Origin: Beverwykella pulmonaria
Lineage: Eukaryota > Ascomycota > Dothideomycetes > Pleosporales > Melanommataceae
Assembly: GCA_001599595.1 (NCBI GenBank)
Contig: BCHH01000007.1
Coordinates: 182,027 to 246,026 of the forward strand
Direction of reading: 5' to 3'
Length of the DNA stretch: 64,000 nucleotides
Part shown: positions 22,312 through 34,691 of the stretch, one piece after another
Layout: every line of letters starts with the position of its first letter
How positions within the stretch are numbered: position 1 is the stretch's first letter
Notes under the pieces: model-generated
Databases searched by the model: none
Seen by the model: the letters and a program-made list of their open reading frames with translations, nothing else
What the model was told of the DNA's origin: nothing
Program-made: the position numbers and the translations under genes

Positions 22312-23251
22312 CGGGAAGGGGGTGAACGGTAGATGTAGCAGACGTCTGACCTCGGTGTGTACATAGCACCATGAGCCAAATCGACCGCACATTCTAGGTA
22401 GGAATGGACTCTTCCACACGGCTAGCGCTAGAACAATAGATTGCATTTAGACTCAAGGCAATACAGCATCGTAAAACAATGACTGCCCTGCTATACTGAG
22501 AATGACACCCCTCTATCAAGTCAGCCCTCCTGTGCACAGAGCTATGTATCGAGGCCGGTTCGACCCATACGAACCGAATTTGCTACATTGGTAGAGCCAA
22601 GTTAGGTTGAGAGCCGCAATCTGATTGGGTTTAGCGTGCCATGTACATGCTCAGATGGAGCATCACCACTTGAACACCACCTAGTCTCGGCCCAAGGCTC
22701 GACAACAACGATGATGCACACGGGTACTGTTTTTTCCACTTTCTAGATATATCCTGCCACGCGGAGCGCAAAAATGCCCTCACACTGAAGCACCAAAAAT
22801 AGTAGAGGATACTAAAAAATTACCCTCTTTAAAATACAATAATAATACAACAACAAAAGGTTAAACCACGAAAGTGAGGCGTAATATAGAGCAGAGCCTG
22901 CTCCATAGGCTCCTTTAATTTGAGGCAAAACTGTATTCTCTCGCTGCCACGAACGTTTTTGGGGTGCGGGCTTTTTGGCGTTCTGCGTGATGGGATGCCA
23001 TCTCTGTTTGGAAAGCGGGCTGTGGAGCACGGCTCTCGCTGCGGGGTTTGCTAACGATGCTCAGCCACTGAGCTATCCTGGATGAGGGGTCTGAAATCAA
23101 CGCAATCCCGCATCCTGCAGCTCTATACCCGCTAGAGTCCGCCAACCACTTCGCATGCTCTCGACAAGTTCCATCACATCATGACACGCCGGAACTCGAG
23201 CGAGCTTCACCAAGTACTTGACCGGCGGGCCGAAGCTCAAACAGCGCCAAC
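22312..23251. other. Gene-free interval
   Basis: It contains the FAD1 3' flank and the promoter of the next gene, with an AT-rich segment at 22800-22870. A minus-strand stretch near 23065-23090 matches a tRNA D-arm/box A, but no T-arm or acceptor stem can be built. Confidence 0.5.
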
Positions 23252-25544
23252 ATGAGTTTCGGCGTCAGCATTGGGGATATCTTGAAGCTTTGCGAAATCG
23301 CGACGCGTGTGTACAAGAATTGTACGTAGGTTGAAGGGTGTATTGCTCTTCGCTAACTCTTCTCCAGGCCGGGACTGTCCTGGAGAATACAAAACCCTCA
23401 CCAACGAAGCGCGCAACCTCACCAACTTGCTAGAAGACATCAGCGACAAGTACGATGCGATCACCCCAAGCAAGAGACAACAGCTCTTGGACGTCTACGA
23501 GACATGCATGGAGCTGCTGCAGGAACTCGACAAGATCCTCATACACTACAATGGCCTGGATTCGAAGAGCAAGAGAGCCTGGGACCGGCTGAAGTGGGAC
23601 GAGCAACGATCGAGGGCATTGCGCGAGAAGCTGACCTCGAGCGTGGTTATGCTGAATACTTTCTACACGTCCCTGATACACGACAACCAAGTCCTCATAC
23701 TGGAAGCGCTGGGGAGGCTGGAGAAGGACTATCGAGGGGGCCACCGCGAGGAGAGCATCGCCAGTGTTCAGAAGATTGCCTCAGGGGCAGCCCAGGGTGA
23801 GGACGAGGACGAGGACGATGCCGCATGGCCTCAGATAATCCGGGATCTAGAAGACGTCGGCATCTCGCCGCAGCATGTTGTCGAGTACCGAGACTTTATT
23901 GTGGATTGGTTCGTGAGAGCCGTGAATTCAGGGAGGCTGATGGAGGAAAGTACAGAGCGGCAAACCTTGGTTGCCTTCCCACAAGACCTCAGTGACGCCG
24001 TTACTGTTTCGTCAAACGAAATGGAGCAGGGCATGCCTGGGCCCGAGACCTCTCGGTCTCCCCCTCTGGTACCAGAGACAGAATCGGTACCTCCTTCTGT
24101 TGCGGATGTTTCTGACACTCTTTTTTCTTCGTCCGTACTCAACGAAGCCGCGAGCGAAGCTGACTCAGAAGGCTTGAAACGTCCGCAAGAAGTACAGCTT
24201 GCACCTGCTCGTGGTCTTTTCAATCCCGCTCCCGATGAAAATGGGAGCTCGACAGAGTCAGATCTTGTTTGGACGGCTCGGCAAATCGTCACAGCTTGGG
24301 AGTCGCGAAATTTTGCTACTGCAGAAACGCTCCTTGAGAACCAACTAGATGCAGTGCAACGCGGAGAAACGATAAATTTGGGCCAACCTGACCGCCGAGT
24401 GCTGCTGCATTTGATCGGAGTGTGCGCGTCATACTCTGGTAACTTTCTCAAAGCGAAGCAGCGTTTCATCAGCGCATTCAACGGCATATACCTCACTGGA
24501 GGAAACATTGATGACGGCGATATAGCAGCAGCACGATGGCTAGGCGATGTTTGCCTGCACCTCAACGAACCCCACAATACCGCCTTTGCATGGAGTGTCG
24601 CTCTAGAAGGACTTGTCGCCCGTTATGGTACTACTAACAGCATAACGTGGCGAGTATGCGAAGAGCTTCAGTTGCTAGATCACTTGCTGCAAAGCCTTAC
24701 CATGGTCGCACGTTCCTTCCAGCGGAATTTTGACCCCACGGATATTTTCCTCAACTCGCACGCCAAGGAAAAGTCTAGCCTCATGAAATCCGTCCTGTCA
24801 CGTCTGGAGAAGATCCCCTCAAGTGCCTCCACCTCTAACAACCTACATGCACTTGCGGAAGGCAGAGGCACAATGTCGGAACTGCATACCTTCAGGCCTC
24901 GGACTGATTCAAATGTTGCGGAATCATACCTCATACAGCCTCTAGTTTTGTCAACGGCCTGGCCACTGCAATGGGATGCCACTTTCTCACCGAGAGACGC
25001 CATTCTACTGCAACGAAACATGTCAATCCAATGGCAGAACACTTCTCTCGGATCCCAACAAGGCAATTTTGTAAACAACCTCCCAACCATAGGGCTGATG
25101 TATGCGAAAACCCTGCACTATGTTACGAGGCGGGACATCAAATGGCTAGCCGAAACCGTGCAAGCCGGGCTCCAGGAGATGGGTATCGAGTACCGCTTCA
25201 GCAAAAATTCTACGTTGATTTGCCGCGTGAATCAGAAAAGAGATAGTTTTGCTTTCTTTGAAGGCATCGGGATCAAGTTTAAGAAGATCCAATTCCGCAG
25301 TATGTACGGGTTAAAAGTTACACCGGTGCTATGGGCGACAAGAGGGATTCCCATACAAGGAAACGGATTTCTGAACCTGGAGGCTCGCAACGGATCGGAG
25401 GGTTTCAGGGATATTATTAAGGCCTTCTTAGAGAGAGCAGACGACGAAGAGAAATTAGCGGAATCGCAACTAAAGACCAAGCCAAGTTGGAAGAGCAGTA
25501 AATCTCAGTCCACAATCGGATCTTCCTGGGGCAAAGGTGCCTGA
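23252..25544 (+). CDS. Uncharacterised protein with STAND-type fungal N-terminal domain
   Basis: Model: exons 23252-23321 and 23368-25544 (46-nt intron, gtacgt to ctccag); 748 aa. Seen: the start MSFGVSIGDILKLCEIATRV and the following helices (EYKTLTNEARNLTNLLEDI) resemble the helical N-terminal domain common on fungal STAND receptors and ankyrin proteins. An acidic run follows (about residues 165-175), then a Ser/Glu/Pro-rich linker, a helical TPR-like region (LLHLIGVCASYSGNFLKAKQ, about 390-470), and a C-terminal alpha/beta part (WLAETVQAGLQEMGIEYRF, GIKFKKIQFRSMYGLK). Not seen: any NACHT or NB-ARC P-loop, or any kinase motif. Inferred: a receptor-like adaptor lacking the NTPase engine. The C-terminal part loosely recalls a kinase-associated fold, but I would not assign it. 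Function unknown. Confidence 0.85.
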
Positions 25545-27001
25545 GAACAAATGGAAAATACTACAAAATATCCTTGAAGCTCTACGAATGTTTCAACGAA
25601 AGGCATTGCCTCGAGAAGCCTCGACAACTGCTCTGAAGTGAACCGACACGCTCAATTCCTATGCGAGCGAGCAAGCGCTTACGTTGCAGTTAGGAAATGA
25701 AGCTGTGAACGTATGACGACCGCATTGAAGGCATAGAACATGCTGGAATTAGGTTTACACGTGGGAGTCATTCGTGACAACGAAGGCGTTCTTATCCAAC
25801 TCAAGTCATCCTCACTTCGCGAACGTGACCCCTGCAATGACCTCCTCTGCTGCACGACTGATGATCGGGATTATGGTGCAGAGTATGGCAAATGGGAGCC
25901 AAGACTAGCCGTCTGCTCCTTGCTTGGCAAAATGAAGGACTGTTGTGCCGCAGTTGTAGGTCCTCAGAGCCTGCACTCTCAATTTGCACCCGTTTTCCAT
26001 GCGGTCAGGGGAAACGAAGATGTCTAGACTGCACAAGCAAACAAAGAAACACGAGTGACGGTTTCATCTGCATGAGTTGGATGTAGGACTTTAAATGAGC
26101 TGTACGGAAGCTTGAATTAAGTGGAGTTGCTTGGCAAGAGACCAAGCCGACCAAATTTACGAGCGCCGAGAGTGGAAATCTGCGGTGGTGAGGGGTTGAA
26201 TCAGATGAGGAGTCTTGGGGTTGCTCATCATCAATAGGAGGCTGCAACTCTATCGTTCCAAAACACTCAGCGCCAGGTGGAAGAGTGAACGCCCTGAACT
26301 GAAAGCTTTGACCGGAAAATCGCCGCTGTCAGTGTCGCACAGCACCCTCGATGACTGTCGCAAGAGAACGATCAGAGCGCTCAAGAACTGAAAGGGCAGA
26401 GATTAAGGTGTTGTGTACCTGAATTTAGGTTGTTTGAGAATACGCCACAAGCGATTGTTTTTACGCCGTCAATCGCAAGTGATTACCGCGAGCGATCTCG
26501 TTTATGTTTCATGATTCGAGAAGGGATCAGATAGCGAAATGTGGGGAACAGTGATTGGCTACGGAGAATTTAAGGCTGACCTTGTACGGAAGACAACATG
26601 CTCCCAGCGAAGATTGGGAAGGCGGCGGCGTTCGTCCTAAGATCAGTTGCAGGGAACAACTCCGAGAGAGCGGCTGGACCTAGACTCTGCGTGTGCGCAC
26701 GGGGAACAGAATCCGCACTGTTCGTGCGAGCCCCGGCCATCAAAACCTCACTGATCCCCTCGTTCTCTTCCTTTCTCTCCTTACCCCGGTGTCTTGATTT
26801 CAAGTCAGCTTCTGTCTTTCGTTCCGGCATTTTTGCCCTTGTCACTCTTTTCGTCGCCAGTCGACTCACATTCTTTTGAAAACATTGCTTGCAAAGTCCT
26901 AGTGACTCGGTCCTTTCTTGTGCCTTGTACCATTTACCTGTTACATTCAAGTACAAATACACCCTTCTATCCACTGCACCAGGAGATCTTGATCTTCAAG
27001 A
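25545..27001. other. Gene-free interval including the AA9 promoter
   Basis: About 1.45 kb. Open frames here are short and lack motifs. The pyrimidine-rich stretch at about 26750-26990 directly before the AA9 start fits a 5' UTR or core promoter. Confidence 0.5.
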
Positions 27002-28650
27002 ATGAAGACTCAATCTCTGCTTATGGCACTGGCCGTTGCACCCGCAACTCTGGCTCACACCGTCTTCACGGACTTCTTTGTCAATGGAGTCGCACAGGTA
27101 TGTGTTACCATTTCTACCAAGTCACTCTCGTTAACACATTCAGGGTGATGCTGTTGCTATGCGCATGCGCAAGGATGGTTCTGTCGCTGGATCCCCGCTT
27201 GAGGATTTATCTAGCAACAACATGGCATGCAGTAAGTTGAGTCACGGCAACTATCCAAAAACAGAACAGTTATTTACATTCTTCTCTAGACGTAGATGGA
27301 ACTACTGGTGTTTCTCGTGTTCAATCCGTCCCAGATGGAGCTACGCTTACATTTGAAATCCGCTCATGGCCAAATGATATTACGAAGCCGCGCCTTGACA
27401 GGGGCCACAAGGGGCCTTGCGCCGTGTACCTAAAGAAGGTTGATTCTGCCATCAATGACGAGGGTATGGCTGTTCCTAACTATGAACACACTGCTTGTTC
27501 TAACTCATACATCCAGGTGCCGGGGACGGCTGGTTCAAGCTCTGGGACGATGGATACACAGCCTCTGACGATAGGTGGTGTACTGACAGAGTGATTGACA
27601 ATGGCGGCCTTCTAAATGTTGTTCTTCCCAAAGGTCTTCAGGGTGGCTACTACCTTGCCCGTCCCGAGATCCTGGCTCTCCATAACGCAGACAAGGGTGA
27701 TCCTCAATTCTACGCTGGTATGTAGAATCACTCCCAGCGTGCTTCAACTGCTAATTGTCCTAGGATGCGCCCAAATCTTCCTCGAGAGCAGCGGAGACCT
27801 CGGCCCTGCAGAGACAGTCGCAATCCCTGGATACGTCAAGGCTGGCGAACCCTCTGTTAGCGTCAACATCTACTTCGGCGACGACTTGTCCAAGTACACT
27901 CCCCCAGGTCCCAGTGTAGCAAAGCTTGTCTCTGGCTCGACCGCTGCCTCCGCTGCCCAAACGAAACAAACCGAAGGCCTTCGCCCCGCAGGCTGCATCG
28001 TGGAAAACGGCAACTGGTGCGGTACTGAAGTCCCCGACTACACCGATGAAGCTGGCTGCTGGGCCTCGGGCCAGAAGTGCTGGGACCAAGGCGAGGTCTG
28101 CTACAATACTGCGCCACCCACCGGCAACGCTGGCTGCGATATCTGGCAACAAAAGTGCAAGGACATCCAGACTCAGTGCGAGGCTAAGAACTTCAATGGC
28201 CCGCCAAATAAGGGTAAGGATCTTATGCCCAAGAAGACTACCATCGATGTCGGCCTCATCATGGCGACGCAAGGCGGTGGTGTCGTTGAGTCACCCAAGA
28301 CTTCTGCCGCCGCGGTGAAGAGCAGTGCGCCTGCCGCACCTCAAAGCGCGTCTGCCGCTACATCCGTTGCACCCAAGCCAAAAGCTACTTCTGCGAAAGT
28401 AGAAACGGCGAAGCACTCTGTACCTGACAGCTACGAAGCTGTTGTCCCGACCCCCGCTGTTACTCCCAAGTTTACGACTATAGTATCAGCGTCTGAAAAG
28501 CCACCCGCGCCGACGGTAAACCCATGCCCGGCTGGGTATGAGTGCGTTTATGTCGTGCATACGGTTACTAAGACGGAGTATGCGTATGTCACTATGCCGG
28601 CAGGAAAGCAGAAGAGCTACCAACACAAGCACCATGGGCACAAGTTTTAG
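27002..28650 (+). CDS. Secreted AA9 lytic polysaccharide monooxygenase with Cys-rich and His-rich C-terminus
   Basis: Model: exons 27002-27097, 27144-27231, 27290-27463, 27517-27717 and 27764-28650; 481 aa. Seen: an 18-residue signal peptide ending LALAVAPATLA, so His19 becomes the mature N-terminal His. Copper and second-shell residues are in place: His19, His101 (RGHKGPC), Tyr185 with Gln183 (DPQFYAGCAQ), and His175 (EILALHNAD). After the catalytic domain comes a region with eight Cys (about 264-332; NWCGTEVPD, CYNTAPPTG), then an Ala/Ser/Pro/Lys linker, and a tail ending in His-rich QHKHHGHKF. Known: AA9 enzymes oxidatively cleave cellulose or related glucans using copper and a peroxide or oxygen co-substrate. 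Inferred: the extension may bind substrate or wall; it is not a CBM1. Confidence 0.95.
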
Positions 28651-29830
28651 ATCGGGGAGAGAGAGCGGATAGAAGTATTTTCTGCGGTGCTAGGCAGTAT
28701 CCGCGAGCTGTTATGCTCTGTTTGGGTGTTTGATGGGAAGATCTCCATTTCGATTCTTGAAACCTCTTTTTGCATTGAATGACTTGGTTTTGACTGGAGA
28801 GAAGGAGCTCTCGGGTTTGGTTCTAGGATAGCATAGGTGAACATGAAATGAGAACGTCCATGATCACTAGCTCTCAATACTGTAGTATTGTGAAGGCGAC
28901 TGCTTGTGATGCTTTGCAGAGTGGGAACTTCTACAGGAAGATATGACAAGAAATGTATGACTAAAAGATCTCCCCAGAACGGTAGAGACAGACAGGCCTA
29001 AAGCAACACCCAAGCACCACTGAGATCTCCCCTCATAGCACCCTGAGCACACCAAAGATGTTCTGTTTGTGTGCCTTGCACATTATTGCACGTCCTCACG
29101 TCTAACAACAATACTAGAGATAGTATTCAGATCCAGGTGGAGGGCACCAGAATCAACATTTCCCGCTTAATCCTGCTGTATCTGCCAGCGAAGGTTTTAC
29201 TACCTCCCAAAGACATGCACCTTTTGTTCTCTCTAGCATGCCGGCGCAGAACAATAGTAGCACTCGGTAAGGCCTCGTTCCTCCTTTTCCCTCGCCGTCT
29301 ATGACGATGCAAGCTCGAGTCGAGAAATACATCGCATCTGTATACACTAAATGTTGGCACTTCTAAAGAGATGAACAGTAATGACCGTAAAAGTACTACT
29401 AGCAGATACGAAAGCGTTTAATTTGGCTTTGATAACCCCTTTACCTTGTGCATGAACCTACTTGATTGTTCGGTGCGCCCTCTGTAGCATTGACAATGTA
29501 AGTTCGATTTGGGTATCCCATCACATCAGTTTAAACAGATACTAAAACCTAGCAGTGTTAGAAAAGAATATTATGGTGTCTGCATATGTCCTGTCAGTAG
29601 ATATAGTAGCACTTGGTATGGGTCGGTCTAAGAGGCGAGAATATGCAATACTGATCACAGGTATGGGGTGAGGGAAACCGGAGCTGATATCGAATACTTG
29701 AAGTCTATTCAAGTAGCTATACTGGGGGTATGCATCCGCCACTAAATCCAAACGCCGAACATCCATATTTCGTAAGCTCCGTTATCTTCCTATTTCATGC
29801 ATTCATACCAACCGTTTTCGAACTGGGGAC
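28651..29830. other. Gene-free interval
   Basis: About 1.2 kb between the convergent 3' ends of the AA9 and MCM6 genes. No motif-bearing frame, repeat or RNA is recognised. Confidence 0.55.
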
Positions 29831-32800
29831 TCAAGCAATGTCCTCTATTGGGCAATTCGGATGCAGAACGTAGACAACCTTGGACGCCTTCTGTGATTCG
29901 TGACCTTCTTCATCTGCAAGGCCTTCGCCGCGAATTTGCATCAAATATTGTTCCTGTAACGGACTGTTAGTCCGAGATCTTGCCGAACATCATATTTGTA
30001 AACATTGAGGGAAGCTTACCTTGACAACCTTCTTCAGAACCTTCTTTGCCAGCACTCTCTCCTTCTCCATATCTTCCTGTGTCTCCATTTCTGCTTCCTT
30101 CTGCTCAAGGTACCAGACTAACAGTTCTTCTTCCTCAACGCCATCTTCTGTAGACGTTTGGTCTTCGTCAACCCGCTTGACGAACATGTTGCGCATAGCC
30201 ACGTACTTGTCGTGCGTGATTTTGGTTTTTTCCCTGGGAGGAGCAGGGTCCTGAGTTGCGGTGCGTGCTCTTAAGGGATCGGCGCCATCTGTCTGCTCGG
30301 CATCCATTGGAGCATCTGCATTCTCGTTCGCTGCTTCAGCCTCAGCTGCAGCTGCAGCTGCCAGCAGGGCCTCGTCATCTTCGTCTTCAACCTCGACGTC
30401 GTCTTTCTCGACGCTGATGATAGACTGTCGAAGGAGGTTGTACGCCTCCTTGACGAACTCCGGTGTGATTTCGCCGACGCAGTTCGCTTTTGCAATCGCC
30501 TCTGAAAGTCGAATCATACTCTCCAATTGACGGACCGTAATACGGTAGCTATTGCGACCAATGCCTCCTTGTGCGTCGTCCGCTCTTAGCTCCTTGTACT
30601 TCTCAACTAGCGTGACTTTCGCTTCGTCCGTGAACTCGGGTTTAAATGTTTTTGCAAAGCGAATATAGCGTTGCAGTTGCTCGGTGCTGAACTCTGGCTC
30701 GATAGCCTCATCCCTGTCCTTGTGGATGCGTACAATGTGATCTGCAAGATGACGGTCAACGTCCTCGTCACACTCGTCCAAAACAACAAAAAACAGATCG
30801 AAACGAGACATAATGGGAGCCGACATGTTAACGTTCGCGCGAAGCGTGGTTTTCCTGTTGTAGCGACCGCCAACTGGGTTCGCAGCAGCGAGAATAGAGG
30901 TACGAGCATTCAAGGTTGCTTGGATACCCGCCTTGGCAATGGATATGGTTTGCTGTTCCATGGCTTCGTGAATAGCAACTTGGTCACTGATGTCCATCTT
31001 ATCAAATTCGTCAATGGCACAAATACCATTGTCTGCAAGCATTAGTGCTCCAGCCTCGATGGTGAACTCTCCGGTTTCCTCGTCTTTGACCACGGCAGCT
31101 GTGAGACCAGCAGCGGAAGAAGCTTTTCCTGATGTGTATACTGAGCGTGGTAGAAAGCTGCAGACATATTTGAGGAACTGGGATTTCGAGGTCGAGGGAT
31201 CTCCAACGATACAGATGTTGATGTCTCCACGCAAAGCCATGCCTTCGGGGGTTTCCTTCGACACACCACTCATGAGTTGGAGAAGAATGCCCTTCTTAAT
31301 GACTTGGTGGCCGTACACCATTGGCGCGATTGAGTCGACCAGTCGCATGAAGATGTTTGGCTTGTGGACCATGTCTTTGAGATCCTGAATCTCTGCAGGT
31401 GTCAAGGTACCAAGGTACTCGGCCTGCGCTTCTTCACCTGACGCTGTAGTCTCCATCGCCTGGGCCTGGTTGAGAGAAGCAAGGATGTTGCTAGCCTGTC
31501 CTGTCATGTGATGATTTGATGATTGTCCAGGTGTCGAGGTATCTGGTGTTACCATGCATGCGAGGAACGACATTCGGTAGGTGAGATCGCGAACGCCCAA
31601 CGCCTTGAGCCCACTGACCCCAGAGCCGCCGGCATCATTCCCTCGAGAGGCATTTGAGCTGTCTCTCGTAGCCTGCGGCCTCACGCCTGGAACCCGAAAC
31701 TGACTCACGTCGGGTATAACGATGACGGTACCTGTGAAAATGCACTTCTCTCCGGCCTTGGCGCGGTCCACCATCTCTCCACGCAAGATGACGTCCATTG
31801 TACGTGGCATGCTGCCCGTGGGAATCTCGGAGCTGTTCTCCTGAATTCGCACCTTCTGCCAATCCACAAAAGTAGATTGCCGGATGTCAAGTCGCCAGCC
31901 TTCCCTATTCATGCATGTTGTATTTGGGCATTGTGTGGGTTCCGTGTATTTGAAGGTTTGCTCAATGTTAGGGACAACCGTGTTGCAAGCCTCGCACACG
32001 AAAGTAGCCATGGAGAGTTCCGGCCGAACCTCTGAAGTGCGGGTAACTGTCCCTGAGATTGACAGTAGGCGGCCGATCGAGGATGTGCGGAGCTGGCGCA
32101 CGCGTGATACGAGCGGCAGGTTGTAGAAAGCAAGAGTGAAGAGCTTGTCTGTCTGCTGGTTCGCCGTCTTGTCGTTGATAGAATCGTTCTGGCTCATGGC
32201 ATTCCCAGTATTAGAGGGGGCTGTAACTGAGGCAGTCGATGCTGGCTGACGATGCTGGCGGAAGTATTTTGGTTCATATTTGGCAATGAGGTTGTGCAGG
32301 GCGCGGACCATGTAGGGCAGGAAGCGGTAGTACTCGCTGGCGACGGCAGCGGCCACGACGCCGTCCTCGTGCCTAAGGAGGTGCGTGTAATCGACATACA
32401 GCGTGGAGAGATTGTAGAGCCGCAAACCCCTGATCTGCGCAATGTAGTATTTGTCAGTCGTGGGGACGCTGGAAGCCGGTAGTGCAGATGCCGTGGGATC
32501 CTCTGTATAGCTGTGTCTTGTCAGAAGGGGTGGCATTCTGGTGGGCATGCTTGGGCTGACCTCTCCAAAAATTCCTGGAAACGCAAAGAGAGTGTTTCTC
32601 CAGTTACATCAACCACCTTGGGCACATCGGTTCTGGGTCCATTCGCTCTCCGGCCCGGCGCCCTGGCTCCTACGACCTCATCGTCTGGGAAGCCCTCGCC
32701 GTCGCTGTTTGCGCCGGCGCTTTCAGAGGGTGGAGCGCGGGGCCTGGCCGACGAGGAGCGTATTTGCTGTCGCCGTGCGTTTCCGGCATCGCTAGAAGGG

Positions 32801-32847
32801 GTGGGAGCAGCATCGGAGTGAAAAATGGTGTCCATCGGAGTCGACAT
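29831..32847 (-). CDS. MCM6: DNA replication licensing helicase subunit MCM6
   Basis: Model: exons 32847-32561, 32516-30020 and 29953-29831; 968 aa. Introns are 44 and 66 nt. Seen: a disordered Ser/Arg-rich N-terminus, VTGETLSLRFQEFLE across intron 1, and the MCM N-domain with a C4 zinc finger (CEACNTVV to CPNTTC, about 270-298). The AAA+ core has Walker A GDPSTSKSQFL (about 533-543), Walker B CAIDEFDKM and the arginine-finger segment SRFDLFFV. An acidic insert (EVEDEDDEALL) precedes the winged-helix end, which closes VVYVLHPNCPIEDIA in exon 3. Known: MCM6 is one of six MCM2-7 subunits of the replicative helicase, loaded in G1. An upstream in-frame Met at 32916 exists, but MSTPMD (32847) fits family starts better. 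Three ACGCG cores lie about 90-110 bp upstream. Confidence 0.96.
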
Positions 32848-32935
32848 GGTGGGCAGAATATGTATTGTACTGTTTGCGTTGGGTGAAGGCGGGCACAAAT
32901 CGTCGCATCCTAGCATTCAGGAGGGGAAAAACGGG

Positions 32936-32956
32936 ACGCGCTCAGCACGCGACGCG
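32936..32956 (-). promoter_or_regulatory. Cluster of ACGCG cores upstream of MCM6
   Basis: ACGCG occurs at 32936-32940, 32947-32951 and 32952-32956, within 21 bp. ACGCG is the core of the MBF (Mbp1/Swi6) site that drives G1/S genes, including MCM genes, in yeasts. Its use here is inferred from position and clustering. Confidence 0.45.
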
Positions 32957-33439
32957 ACGAATTAAGTTCCCGTTTGGGCAAAGCATCCTCCTGCACCAAT
33001 TGCCTAGGCGCGCGGCTCATGGGCACTCTATTGGATATCAGATAGCGAGATCACTGTATAATTCCGTCGTATCCACCTAGAGATGTCTAGAGACCAACCG
33101 TTAACAGCCAAGCATCGGTCGCTGTACAATTAGGTACACAATTTTGGGTAACCGTTCTTTTGCAGTCTACATATCATGACCAACGTATAAAGGAGACTCC
33201 AGTCCGCAGCGCGCTTTCCATTCGCGTGATTCAAACACTTCTCGTGCTCGATAGCTCGTAGGGTGTGCTATGGGGATGATGCCCCACAGCCGTCAAACGA
33301 GCGTGGTAAAACCTCCCTCCCTCCAGCTGAAGACGATTGTAACATTGCTGTGAGAGACCAAGCGCTGGCCATTCCATAGGCTGATGCCATATACTGTCTA
33401 TCATACTATGTAGAGTAGCAAGGAACACCGCAGGGTTGT
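32957..33439. other. Spacer between MCM6 and the PP2A catalytic gene
   Basis: The spacer holds distal MCM6 promoter and the PP2A 3' flank. No gene, RNA or repeat is recognised. Confidence 0.5.

Positions 33440-34691
<1,252 letters not shown>

Noticed and set aside
23025..23095. tRNA-like box A / D-arm on the minus strand
   Set aside because: The motif tagctcagtggc is present, but no T-arm, anticodon stem or acceptor pairing can be built around it.
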